NCBI GenBank assembly: GCA_903921605.1
Contig: CAIXQV010000167.1
Location: 1-21,702, forward strand
Direction of reading: 5' to 3'
DNA length: 21,702 bases
DNA from: an uncultured Planctomycetaceae bacterium
Lineage (GTDB): Bacteria > Planctomycetota > Planctomycetia > Planctomycetales > Planctomycetaceae
Part shown: in pieces, positions 7,038-15,753 of the stretch
Layout of the letters: the number at the start of each line of letters is the position of its first letter
Numbering within the stretch: position 1 is the first letter of the stretch
Program-made: the position numbers and the translations under genes
The notes under the pieces: generated by a model
Database searches by the model: none
What the model was told of the DNA's origin: nothing
What the model saw: only the letters and a program-made list of their open reading frames with translations

Positions 7038-7598
7038 TTATTGGCAATTCGAAATGATACGCCCGACCTCACTAACGAGGTCGGTGAAGTCGGCAAGATT
7101 TCGGGAGTCGAATCGATAAACGGCGGGGCTCAGATGATACTCGCGAAGCACTCGAGATACGACGAATACTTGAAAATCCGGCATCACTCTTTGGAATTGG
7201 TAATCGTGCTCCAGACTGTCGTCAGGGCGAATTTTTTCGACCGGAACCATAAAGAATTCCGCGACTGCTAAACGCACGAAGACTGCCAGCTGCGCACTCA
7301 TCACCTCAAACCCGGCGGAAAATGGGCGTTCATCCATGTCCGATCTGTTTTCAAGATGCTGACGCACAAGGCCCTTCTGAGTACCTAGCTTCTGAAGGTC
7401 GCGAATTGCGAGAGCAGTTGTTGCGACAAAGGCCAGACCGCCAATTGCGACGGACTGCATCAATGGCGAAAAATGTTGATCGTCGACGAAACTGGCTCTG
7501 ATCCGGCCTGGCAGTGCAAAAACAATCGCAACGGTCAGAGCCAGCTTCAGAATCCGTGCCGAGTTCACGAATGCCAATTTTAAAATGCCTGCGTTCAT
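7038..7598 (-). CDS. Membrane protein with degenerate acyl-carrier-like domain
   Basis: A 186-residue protein with hydrophobic spans at about 16-30 and 46-66, a basic linker (about 67-95), and a C-terminal helical domain (about 104-182). The C-terminal domain can be aligned by eye with acyl carrier proteins. VRLAVAEFFMVPVEKIRPDD (108-127) matches the first helix and the EEEIKPEDS loop; FVVSRVLREYHLSP (145-158) matches the second helix; LADFTDLVSEV (168-178) matches the last helix. At the place of the phosphopantetheine serine (DSL motif) the protein reads MPDF, with Pro140 in the serine position, so it could not be modified normally. The function is unknown; a structural or docking role is possible. 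It heads a two-gene unit with the PPC-domain gene. The start at 7598 has no strong ribosome-binding site. Confidence 0.6.
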   Translation of the reverse strand: MNAGILKLAFVNSARILKLALTVAIVFALPGRIRASFVDDQHFSPLMQSVAIGGLAFVATTALAIRDLQKLGTQKGLVRQHLENRSDMDERPFSAGFEVMSAQLAVFVRLAVAEFFMVPVEKIRPDDSLEHDYQFQRVMPDFQVFVVSRVLREYHLSPAVYRFDSRNLADFTDLVSEVGRIISNCQ

Positions 7599-7812
7599 CG
7601 GGTACGCTCAAGATGGTTTATCGGTGAGGCGACTCAGCCGTCTGCTGCGACGGTCAAGACTGTTCAGATCGATTGTTCCGATTCTGACGACTTAAAGATC
7701 GAACGCAACAGTGACTGTTTCAATCCTGCATCAGATACATGTGGTAGGTTCAGAGTGCGGTGATGCGTTTGTCGTCAGGTTTCTGATGGCCCCGTTTGTC
7801 AGTGAGCCACGA

Positions 7813-8586
7813 ATGATCCGAGTTCAGGGACTCTTCAAGGAATTCGACGACCCCAGAAGCGGGATCTTCCGCGCGCTGGACAATGTGTCGTTCGAAGTGC
7901 GTCCGGGAGAAATCTACGGACTGCTGGGGCCCAACGGTGCAGGCAAGACGACTTGTCTGCGAATTCTGAGTACAGTGCTGCGGCCGACTCGAGGTCTTGT
8001 GGAAGTCGACGGCATCAACGTCGTTCGCAACCCGGAAGGTGTTCGTTCCCGCATTGGGTTTATGTCCTGCAACACGGGCATTTATGACCGCATGACCGCG
8101 TGGGAAATGGTGGAGTACTATGGTCGGCTCTACGGAATCCCAGAAGAAAAATTGCAGGCTCGAATCACCGAACTCTTCAACGTCCTGCAGATGAATGACA
8201 TTCGCGATCGGTTGGGCGGCAAGATGTCGACCGGGATGAAACAGAAGGTTTCGATTGCTCGTACGATTGTTCATGATCCGCCGGTCATCATCTTTGACGA
8301 ACCAACCTCCGGACTGGATGTCCTTGTCGCGCGGGCGGTGCTGCAGGCTGTATCGTCTCTGCGAGATCAGGGTAAATGCATCATCTTTTCTACTCACATC
8401 ATGCGTGAAGTCGAGAAGCTGTGTAATCGCATTGGGATCATTCATCGTGGAAAGATCCTTGCGGAAGGGACGCTTCCGGAGCTGGCAGACAAATACCAGC
8501 AGCCTGATGTCGAAGAATTGTTCTTTGACCTGATACAGCGTCGTGAAGAAGAGGTTCGTAACTCCGGGGCAAACTCGGAAGCCTGA
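7813..8586 (+). CDS. natA: ABC exporter ATP-binding protein, NatA type
   Basis: A 257-residue ABC ATPase. Walker A is GPNGAGKTT (39-47), the signature is STGMKQK (139-145), Walker B is [12 protein letters not shown] (158-169), and the H-loop is STHIM (193-197). The Q-loop region reads [14 protein letters not shown] (82-95), without the usual glutamine, as in NatA-type exporters. With the next gene it should form an exporter; the NatAB relatives move sodium ions, but the substrate here cannot be read from sequence. The ATG at 7813 starts at the standard [11 protein letters not shown] family position. An ATG at 7786, preceded by CAGG, is an alternative that would add nine residues. It is divergent from the gene at 7598. 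The next gene starts eight bases after its stop, so the two are co-translated. Confidence 0.9.
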   Translation: MIRVQGLFKEFDDPRSGIFRALDNVSFEVRPGEIYGLLGPNGAGKTTCLRILSTVLRPTRGLVEVDGINVVRNPEGVRSRIGFMSCNTGIYDRMTAWEMVEYYGRLYGIPEEKLQARITELFNVLQMNDIRDRLGGKMSTGMKQKVSIARTIVHDPPVIIFDEPTSGLDVLVARAVLQAVSSLRDQGKCIIFSTHIMREVEKLCNRIGIIHRGKILAEGTLPELADKYQQPDVEELFFDLIQRREEEVRNSGANSEA

Positions 8587-8594
8587 GGATTTTG

Positions 8595-11105
8595 ATGAGC
8601 TGGAAAAACATCAGACTTGTCTTTCTCCGCGAAGTGCGAGATCAGCTTCGAGATCGACGTACGCTGTTCATGATTACCATTTTGCCGGTGCTGCTGTACC
8701 CGATGCTGGGGCTGGGCATTGTCGAAATGATGCTGACCTTCAGCGAGCAGCCCCGCGTGGTTGTGATCCTCAATGCGGATGATTTGCCGACGTCTCCTGC
8801 TCTGTTGGACCAGTCCGGCATTGGTAAGGAATGGTTTGAAAACGGAACGGAAGAGACGTCAAAACTCCGAGTGCTGTCTGAGCGAACTCAAAAGGCTGGT
8901 GACGAAGAAAAGTCAGTTCGACGACCTCGACGTGGTGAAAAAACGGATGAAGAGTTACTGACTGTTGCTCATCAGCTGGCAGAAAAGATCGAGCGACTGC
9001 ATGGGCTTCGTCCAGCAGACGACGCACCGACGAATTCAAATGCTGCCGCGCAATCGACAGGTGATACATCGTCTGAATCACAGACCAATTCCACAGTACC
9101 TTCGGCAAACGAAACGGCTGAAGCCGCATCGACGGAAGCGAAGTTGTCGGCTGCTCAGGATGAGATCAGCCAGCAGTTCGGGACCAGCGGTTTTCAGGTC
9201 CTCGTGATCATCCCGAAGGGCTATCGGGCCGCGATGGAAGCCATGCAGCGAGAGATTCAGACGTCCTCGTCGGCGACCACAGATGCCAGTGTAAAGACCG
9301 TTGCGACTCGAGTCCCACCGGTTCTGGTCGTACGAAACAGTGCGGACGATAAGTCGATGGTGGCGTTTGGACGAGTCCAGAAGGCTCTGCAATCGTGGGA
9401 AGATGCGGTTCGAAAATTCAGTTTTGAGCAGGCAGGCTTACCAAAAGAACTCCAACATCCCGCACGGTTGGCGTGGATTGAAGTGGCGCGTGAAGAACAG
9501 GTGGCGGCCAGCGTTTGGAGTAAAATGTTCCCGGCCTTACTGGTCATCATGGCGTTGACCGGAGCGTTTTATCCGGCGATTGACCTCGGGGCCGGCGAGA
9601 AAGAACGCGGCACGATGGAGACTTTGCTGATCAGTCCTGCCAAGCGAGTTGAATTGGTGCTCGGCAAGTTTGCCACAATCATGCTGTTCAGTACGGCAAC
9701 AGCTCTGCTGAATCTGCTGAGTATGGGACTGACCGGGCAACAGATGTCAGCGGTGATGAGTGACGGAGTGGCCAATCGAGTGAGCCTCGACTTTCCGGGT
9801 TTAGCACCTCTGGCCTGGCTGGTAATTCTCCTGCTGCCGTTGTCTGCTCTCTTCAGTGCGTTGTGTCTGGCTTTGGCGACGTTTGCGAGATCGACGAAAG
9901 AAGGTCAATACTATCTGACGCCGTTACTGATGGTCGTGATGGGACTGACGATGTTCTGTCTGTCGCCGGCCGTTGAGATGACTCCGCTGTACAGCGTGAT
10001 TCCTGTCGTCAATGTGGCGCTGTTGCTGAAAGGGCTGCTGCTGAACTCCGCGAGTTCCGGCAATCTGGTTGTGTATGCGATACCGGTTTTGATTTCGAGT
10101 ATTGGTTACAGCATGCTGGCACTTTGGTGGGCGATTGAGCTTTACAACAGCGAAGATGTACTGTTCCGTGAAGCCGAGAAGTTGGACATTCGGATGTGGT
10201 TCAGGCAGCTCCTGCGAACAAAAGACGCAGTCCCTGCTCTACCAGAGGCCGGCTTTTGTTTTATTCTGATTCTGATGTTGCAGTTTGTTGCGATGACCTA
10301 CATGAAGCCGGATCTCACACGCGGAGATCCCGGGCTGACGATGATGCGACTGATTGTGATTCAGCAGTTGACGATGATTGCCTGTCCGGCTGTCTTCATG
10401 GGCGTTTTACTGACAACCAGTTTGCGAGCGACGTTTCGGTTGCGTATGCCGTCCATAACAGCCATGGCGATTGGTGTTAGCCTGGCGGTTGTCGCCCATC
10501 CGCTCAGCGTCGAACTGAGTCAGTTTCTGGTTGAGCATCAGGTGTTTCCTGAACTCCCTGAGTCGGCTCGACAGGTCATGGGACTGATGAAGACCGGCGA
10601 CAAGCCGACGTGGCTGCTTTTGCTTGTCTTTGCTGTGACTCCTGCCATTTGCGAAGAATTGGCGTTCCGTGGATTTATTCTCAGCGGGCTGGCTCGCGGC
10701 GGTCGACTGGCGATAGCGGTTGGCATCTCCAGCATGATGTTTGGAATCATTCACATGATTCCACAGCAGGCGTTTAATGCGGCGTTGTTGGGACTCGTCC
10801 TGGGACTGCTCGCCGTTTACAGCCGAAGTCTGTTTCCGGCGATGGCCTTCCACTTCTGCAACAACGCCATCGCCACGTTTCATGCAGGAGAAGGTGGCAG
10901 AATTGTGGCAGATGGAGTATTCTTTTCGCGAGATCCAGACGGCTTTCTGCGATACGAAGCTCCGTTGCTGATTCTGTGCGCGATCGCGGGTACTCTGATG
11001 ATCGTCTATATGACAAAGATTGTCATTCGTGATCAGGATGCAAAACGACGAGGACTAGTGCCGGATTTTCGTGAACTTGTGGACGGTGAAGAGGTCGTTG
11101 CGTAA
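8595..11105 (+). CDS. ABC permease fused to CPBP intramembrane protease
   Basis: An 836-residue fusion. The ATG at 8595 follows GAGGA, which overlaps the stop of the ATPase gene. The N-terminal part is a NatB/ABC-2 permease: first span about 24-47, then a large extracytoplasmic loop of about 250 residues holding a Ser/Thr/Asn/Ala-rich insertion (about 130-185). The diagnostic AGEKERGTMETLLISP lies at about 332-348, followed by further spans to about 535. After a linker, a C-terminal membrane domain carries CPBP (CAAX protease/bacteriocin-processing) motifs: EELAFRG with Glu687, Glu688 and Arg692; FGIIH with His720; and HFCNN with His753 and Asn757. All expected catalytic positions are present, so the protease is probably active. 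Protease and exporter in one chain suggest that something is cleaved and exported, or that the protease acts on the transporter; either is inference. The convergent LRR-TPR gene ends 13 bases away. Confidence 0.9.
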   Translation: MSWKNIRLVFLREVRDQLRDRRTLFMITILPVLLYPMLGLGIVEMMLTFSEQPRVVVILNADDLPTSPALLDQSGIGKEWFENGTEETSKLRVLSERTQKAGDEEKSVRRPRRGEKTDEELLTVAHQLAEKIERLHGLRPADDAPTNSNAAAQSTGDTSSESQTNSTVPSANETAEAASTEAKLSAAQDEISQQFGTSGFQVLVIIPKGYRAAMEAMQREIQTSSSATTDASVKTVATRVPPVLVVRNSADDKSMVAFGRVQKALQSWEDAVRKFSFEQAGLPKELQHPARLAWIEVAREEQVAASVWSKMFPALLVIMALTGAFYPAIDLGAGEKERGTMETLLISPAKRVELVLGKFATIMLFSTATALLNLLSMGLTGQQMSAVMSDGVANRVSLDFPGLAPLAWLVILLLPLSALFSALCLALATFARSTKEGQYYLTPLLMVVMGLTMFCLSPAVEMTPLYSVIPVVNVALLLKGLLLNSASSGNLVVYAIPVLISSIGYSMLALWWAIELYNSEDVLFREAEKLDIRMWFRQLLRTKDAVPALPEAGFCFILILMLQFVAMTYMKPDLTRGDPGLTMMRLIVIQQLTMIACPAVFMGVLLTTSLRATFRLRMPSITAMAIGVSLAVVAHPLSVELSQFLVEHQVFPELPESARQVMGLMKTGDKPTWLLLLVFAVTPAICEELAFRGFILSGLARGGRLAIAVGISSMMFGIIHMIPQQAFNAALLGLVLGLLAVYSRSLFPAMAFHFCNNAIATFHAGEGGRIVADGVFFSRDPDGFLRYEAPLLILCAIAGTLMIVYMTKIVIRDQDAKRRGLVPDFRELVDGEEVVA

Positions 11106-11118
11106 CGAATTGCAGCCA

Positions 11119-12600
11119 TCATTTAACGAATCGCAGGCTATGGAACGACGCACTACGAACAGGTGCGGGAATGACTTCAGGTGCGACGTCTGAGGCCGGG
11201 GCAATATTGATCGGCTCATGCATTCCTCGTTGGCGATTTAGTTGAGCAATCTCGCGATGAATCTCCATGCGTCTCGATTCTGCGGCGGCAAATGAGGGAT
11301 CTGCACTGACGGCTTCGTCAAAGAGTTGCTCGCAATTGCGAAGAGAGTTTTCATAGACAATCATCGCGACTTGATACTTCGCTGTGGCTTCATCAACCGC
11401 CTGCTCAAAGTGCGGCAAGGCTTCGTCGGGCCGCCCACACCGAGCCAACGCCTGACCCAGCGCGTAGTGAATGTTTCGGTCTGAGGGATTTGCGGTGGTT
11501 GCGACTTCAAGAATCTGAACGGCTTCTTCCCATTGGTCGCGCGAGGCGTAAATCTTGGAAAGATGAACGGCAAGATGCGGTTGATCAGCCGCCAGTCGGA
11601 TCACCTGCGACAACTGATCGTGCGAAGCAACTCCAACAGTCGCTGAATTCAGAGGGGTCGATTCCGCCAGCCGCGGCATTTTATCGAACGTTCGCACTCG
11701 GCTGAGTTCTCGGCCTGTCTGAGCCACGATCAGACAGTTCGGCACTTTCTCTTTCAGCTGGCGTACGCCGTCTTCCGTCACGCCCGTATTGATCACACTG
11801 AGTCCCTTGAGTTCCTTCAAGGTCTGAAGATGAATCAATCCTGCATCTGTGATTTGAGTGTTGTTCAGCGACAAATACCGCAGTTTTTCCCAGCGATCCG
11901 CTCCCGCCAGACCGTCATCGGTAATGTCGGTGTTGGAGGCATCGAGCAGAATGAGTTCCGATGCTCCCGCCAGCGAACGCAGGCCTTCATTGGTGATCTT
12001 CGTTCCTTTGAGCTTGAGAGCTCGCAGTTTTGGAAGGCTAAGCAAACCGGCCATCGAGGCATCATGAATTTCGGTGCCGGTAAGATCGAGCTCACGAACC
12101 TCTGGAAAGATCCCGACCGTCCGCAGCAGCGGATCGTTAATGCTGCTGAACGAAAGGTCGATCTCGACGATTGCTCCTGTTTCGTTGGGCTTGAGTTTTC
12201 CGCCGGACCGACGAAACGCTTCGACGACTTCTTCTTCTGAGAGAGGTTCAGGCGCTGGGTCTGCGGGTTCCTGTAGCGAATCCGGCATTTGAATGTCGGC
12301 GGCTGGCGGGAACGGACTTTCCGGGCTGTTGAATTCGGAATCGTGTCGGCCGATCTTCTGTAACGGTTCTATCAGTCCGTCATCGCTGGTTTGTGGCCCT
12401 TTCGAGCTGTCTTCTTCGACACGTTTTTCGGCCGCTGTTTTTTCTGCGATCTGCGAAGCTGGAAATCCGAACCGGGTCGCACGAGGCATTTCGCGGAAAG
12501 TCGACCGGCAGCCTGCAAGACTGCTCACCAGCATCAGCGTCCACAGGAGTGAAGCTGAGCGAAGTCGAATCGCTGAAATGTGAAGACCGAGAAAAGGCAT
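11119..12600 (-). CDS. LRR and TPR repeat lipoprotein
   Basis: A 493-residue protein from the ATG at 12600, with a signal peptide and lipobox LAGC (28-31; Cys31 is the likely lipidation site). A Ser/Glu/Pro-rich stretch (about 40-125) follows. Leucine-rich repeats of about 24 residues occupy about 143-291: IVEIDLSFSSI, VRELDLTGTEI, LRALKLKGTKI, LILLDASNTDI, LRYLSLNNTQI, LKGLSVINTGV. The T-x-IT/D-x-GL pattern is the bacterial/plant-like LRR type. TPR units lie at about 341-440 (WEEAVQILEVATTANPSDR, PDEALPHFEQAV, CEQLFDEAVSADP). Both modules are protein-binding scaffolds, so an envelope scaffold role is likely; partners are unknown. An ATG at 12627 or one at 12699 are alternative starts, but 12600 places the signal peptide at the N-terminus. 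Confidence 0.85.
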   Translation of the reverse strand: MPFLGLHISAIRLRSASLLWTLMLVSSLAGCRSTFREMPRATRFGFPASQIAEKTAAEKRVEEDSSKGPQTSDDGLIEPLQKIGRHDSEFNSPESPFPPAADIQMPDSLQEPADPAPEPLSEEEVVEAFRRSGGKLKPNETGAIVEIDLSFSSINDPLLRTVGIFPEVRELDLTGTEIHDASMAGLLSLPKLRALKLKGTKITNEGLRSLAGASELILLDASNTDITDDGLAGADRWEKLRYLSLNNTQITDAGLIHLQTLKELKGLSVINTGVTEDGVRQLKEKVPNCLIVAQTGRELSRVRTFDKMPRLAESTPLNSATVGVASHDQLSQVIRLAADQPHLAVHLSKIYASRDQWEEAVQILEVATTANPSDRNIHYALGQALARCGRPDEALPHFEQAVDEATAKYQVAMIVYENSLRNCEQLFDEAVSADPSFAAAESRRMEIHREIAQLNRQRGMHEPINIAPASDVAPEVIPAPVRSASFHSLRFVK

Positions 12601-13019
12601 CCGTGCGAATCTTTCAGGATCGTCCATGATCGTGGGCTGGCAAGCACTGCGCAGACGAATCTTTCTTCGGTTGCTTTGGTTTCGATCGCACAGACTCATG
12701 GGTTGGGGCAGGGAGATTCTTTGTCCATCGTGGACGTCGCGCTCTTTATGGCGGACGTACGGTTCTGGACAGATTCGCGGTTTGGTCTGATTTCATAGGC
12801 TCTGCTGCTTGAAGTCGAGACGTGTGACTCTTCATTTCAATCGCTACAGCCCGCACAGGTTAATACCCACCCCTGGCATGATGACATTCGGCAACAACCT
12901 GTTCCGACAGGGCAACAAATGCGGGCTATTTTTGCATGGGTTGAAATCTATCACTGATCTTTTATTCAGCGGTTCATGAAACGATCGTTTTGTGAATCGC
13001 TTCCCAACTTCTCAAAATA
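12601..13019. promoter_or_regulatory. Divergent intergenic region between LRR-TPR and cadherin-like genes
   Basis: About 419 bases lie between the LRR-TPR gene (minus) and the cadherin-like gene (plus), so both promoters should be here. No convincing gene is present. Two small structures are visible. AGCCCGCA (12848-12855) can pair with TGCGGGCT (12920-12927), the latter followed by a short T run. Between them, CCTGT (12898-12902) and ACAGG (12907-12911) form a small hairpin flanked by direct GGCAACAA copies at 12890-12897 and 12911-12918. No function can be assigned. Confidence 0.35.
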
Positions 13020-15632
13020 ATGCCGGCAAACCTAAATCTTTCAGGCGCGTTTGTTCTCCAGACCAGAGTCATGTGGCTTGCCACGGCTTTGCTGTTGACG
13101 ATCAACGACCGTTTATGGGGGCAGTCTGCCATCGAGATTCCTGCGATGGTGTTCTCCATTGATGAGAACAGCGAAGCGGGGACTGAAGTTGGTGCGTTGG
13201 CGGAGCTTTATCCGGAACTCAATCGTTTTCGCTTGTCGAGTCGATCTCGATCAACATTGTTTCACGTTCATCCGGATACGGGCGTGATTTCCACCAGAGA
13301 CGGTGCAAAGCTTGATTTTGAAAAACGATCAACCATTACACTGACGATCATTGCTGATATTCGCGAGGAACAGGAAGACCCTTACCTTGCCGAGTTTGCC
13401 GAATCTCTTCGCGACGAAGGGTTTTCATCGAGAACTCTTTCCCGACTGATTCCACTGGAACAACGTATCCAGGTTCAGGTGTTGGTACGCGATGTCCTGG
13501 AAGCTGACGAAGTCCAGGCTGCTTCCGGCGATGTTAGCGGCATAGAAGTGCCTGCTGTCCTTGATGTGTCAGTGGTTAATCCTTCTGTTGAAGCTGCTCT
13601 CACTGAGAGTGGTTCGAAGGATTTCGTGAAGCCCGAGTTGGTGACACCTGAATCAAAGGTTGCGATCGGCGAAATGCAGACTCGGGAAGCCGGGGTTTCT
13701 GGTGTACCAGAGCCTTCGATGGCTGCGGAAGAAATCTCTACGGCCCCGGAGCCTGAGGTGCCGATGCCTTCAGATGTGCCTTCAAAGCTTCCGGAGTCGT
13801 CCGATGCGAATCGTAAGTCGCTGGCCCTGTCAGGATCATCGGGCCAGCGTGCGCTTCAATTGAATGCTGCGACTGCCGACGGTAGCGGAAAACTCACTCC
13901 GAACTCTACTGAGTCTGGCGCAGATCAGGCGCTGACGACAGCAGAAGGCGAAGAAGCTGAAATTGTCGTGCATCCACAGAAAACATTTCTGTTGCGCAGC
14001 ATGGTGAGCCTGTTCATCGTTTTGGGAACAGCCTATCTGTTGCGTCATCGCTGGAAGGCTTTCAGGAAGTCGTTACCACAGCCTCATGAAGAGAAAGTGA
14101 CTGAGCAGACGACGCCGAAAGAGCAGGATGTTTCCGCGGTCGAAACAACTCTGGAAGATCAGGAGGAACTGAAGGCTGCTGATGAGTTTGTAACGGAGCC
14201 GATTCTGGATGAAGTGTTCCCGCAGATCGAGCAGACACTGAAGTCCGTCATCGCACAAAAAGCTGACGAGGATCAAGGCGCAGCGTTTGATCCGGAATCA
14301 CTGATTGATGATGATTACTTCAATGACGCAGACGGCCTGCAATCACTCAAGGCAAAGAATGCCAGGTTGGGTGATCGGCTGGAGGCGATTGCCGGGGCTG
14401 TCGAGTCTGCTCCGCAGGATCGACTGCCGATTGATGATCTCCTGACAGAGACGGCGACTCTATACGGTCGATCGGCAACAGCACGGCCCGAGGAACGTTC
14501 GTTGTTTGCCGCGGACTTCTTCCGCGATCAGGATCGTGAATTCGTGGAAGGATCGAGGCGGGAAGACCGTTCTGATTTCGCTCATAGCCCTACTCCGCAT
14601 TCGACTTATAATGACGATTCTGCATCACCGGCGGAACCGCGCTGGAGTTCCGACTGGCCCGGCTATTCCGAAGAGACACCAGGTATTGCAGATCCAACGC
14701 CAACGACCGAAACGGTTGCTGCGTTGGCTGCGGATTCAAAGTCCGTTGAGGACCTTGAGACAACCGATGATAAGATTGCCAGTCTGCGGAATGAGCTGGC
14801 GGACTTGTTTGCGATCCAGAAGAAGGCTCAAGCATCGGAAGCCAAAGGAGTCGTCCTCGCTGATCCAGTCGTTCAGGAAATACCTGACACCGAAGACAGT
14901 ACGAATAAGCCAGAGTCCTGCCCGGAGGAAACGCATCTGGAGTCCGTTGCTCAGTACTTGAGTCAGTTACTGGAGCGATCGAAGAAGGAAGAGGCGGCTG
15001 ACGCAATCTTTGTGGACCGCAGAAAAGTCGGTGAGAAAACGCCGGGGAAATGGGATGGTGTTGATCGTCGCGGAGGTCAGAAGGCAAAGGCTCCTGTAAA
15101 ATCTTACATTGAGTCTTACATGAGTGAGCACGCCGGTGAGCTGTCTCAGGATTCTGCCACAAAGAAATCTTCGGAGGCATCCTTAGACGAGACAGCTCGG
15201 CCAGAGGAACTTAGGCCGCCAGTCGAAAGAAGGCCGGTTGACGTTCAGGCGATTCGCCAGCACATGAATTCATTTCGCAATGTCGCTTCAAACTCCCTGG
15301 AACATGCCTTGGCATCTCATCGTATTCGTCAGGCCAAAGGTAAGGTGGCCGGGAGAACAACACTCGTGATTGGGCTGACTGTGGTCTCGGTGCTGGCGAT
15401 CGCTACCAACTCGGCCATGAAGATCTACTTCCCTTCGCTGGGCTGGCTCATGGGATTGATCGTTTGTCTGTCCATTGCTGAGCTGATCCTTCGAGTAGAG
15501 GCCATTCGGAGAAATCGCCGTGAACTTCGTTATAGAATTCTAGACTCCGCAAAGAAGGTCGGCGAACGGTCTGATAAAGCCATCGCTGAGGGAATTTCCT
15601 TGACTGTAGATGCTCCCGTGACCCTATCCTGA
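13020..15632 (+). CDS. Large membrane protein with one cadherin-like repeat
   Basis: An 870-residue protein. A signal peptide spans about 16-36 (MWLATALLLTINDRLWGQS starts at residue 18; an ATG at 13071 is an alternative start). A single cadherin-like repeat lies at about 44-160: FSIDENSEAGTEVG, FHVHPDTGVISTRDGAKLDF (81-100), ITLTIIAD, VQVLVRDV. A low-complexity region is followed by a membrane span at about 323-342. Then comes a long acidic, probably disordered segment, presumably cytoplasmic. It includes two DRR motifs 16 residues apart (666-668 and 682-684) around KWDG. Two further spans (about 780-797 and 804-824) and a basic tail end the protein. Cadherin repeats bind calcium and mediate contacts; the combination with a long internal tail suggests linking the envelope to the inside. 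The function is unknown. It is convergent with the aminotransferase gene. Confidence 0.8.
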   Translation: MPANLNLSGAFVLQTRVMWLATALLLTINDRLWGQSAIEIPAMVFSIDENSEAGTEVGALAELYPELNRFRLSSRSRSTLFHVHPDTGVISTRDGAKLDFEKRSTITLTIIADIREEQEDPYLAEFAESLRDEGFSSRTLSRLIPLEQRIQVQVLVRDVLEADEVQAASGDVSGIEVPAVLDVSVVNPSVEAALTESGSKDFVKPELVTPESKVAIGEMQTREAGVSGVPEPSMAAEEISTAPEPEVPMPSDVPSKLPESSDANRKSLALSGSSGQRALQLNAATADGSGKLTPNSTESGADQALTTAEGEEAEIVVHPQKTFLLRSMVSLFIVLGTAYLLRHRWKAFRKSLPQPHEEKVTEQTTPKEQDVSAVETTLEDQEELKAADEFVTEPILDEVFPQIEQTLKSVIAQKADEDQGAAFDPESLIDDDYFNDADGLQSLKAKNARLGDRLEAIAGAVESAPQDRLPIDDLLTETATLYGRSATARPEERSLFAADFFRDQDREFVEGSRREDRSDFAHSPTPHSTYNDDSASPAEPRWSSDWPGYSEETPGIADPTPTTETVAALAADSKSVEDLETTDDKIASLRNELADLFAIQKKAQASEAKGVVLADPVVQEIPDTEDSTNKPESCPEETHLESVAQYLSQLLERSKKEEAADAIFVDRRKVGEKTPGKWDGVDRRGGQKAKAPVKSYIESYMSEHAGELSQDSATKKSSEASLDETARPEELRPPVERRPVDVQAIRQHMNSFRNVASNSLEHALASHRIRQAKGKVAGRTTLVIGLTVVSVLAIATNSAMKIYFPSLGWLMGLIVCLSIAELILRVEAIRRNRRELRYRILDSAKKVGERSDKAIAEGISLTVDAPVTLS

Positions 15633-15678
15633 TTCAGGATCGGAGCCGCCTGCAGACACAACAACGAACATGCTAAAA

Positions 15679-15744
15679 GATGGGCATCCCTGTCCATCGA
15701 AACGCAGTGGAGGAAGGCCGTCGGACAAGAATGTCCAACCTACA
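15679..15744. repeat. Palindromic dispersed repeat, copy B (inverted)
   Basis: The right arm (15720-15744) is the exact reverse complement of 3792-3816 over 25 bases. The left arm (15679-15699) corresponds to 3825-3845 with about four mismatches. The spacer between them is 20 bases instead of 8. The element fills the convergent gap between the cadherin-like gene (stop at 15632) and the aminotransferase gene, whose stop is only nine bases away. Bases just left of it are A-rich (CTAAAA). Confidence 0.85.
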
Positions 15745-15753
15745 GGTCGCGAA

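Noticed and set aside
7750..8445. 231-codon minus-strand frame opposite the ABC ATPase
   Set aside because: It is the complement of a clear ABC ATPase with all motifs; its translation is His/Asp/Gln-rich with no recognisable domain.
14590..15180. 196-codon minus-strand frame inside the cadherin-like gene
   Set aside because: Pro/Ser/Gln-rich shadow of the low-complexity acidic region on the plus strand.
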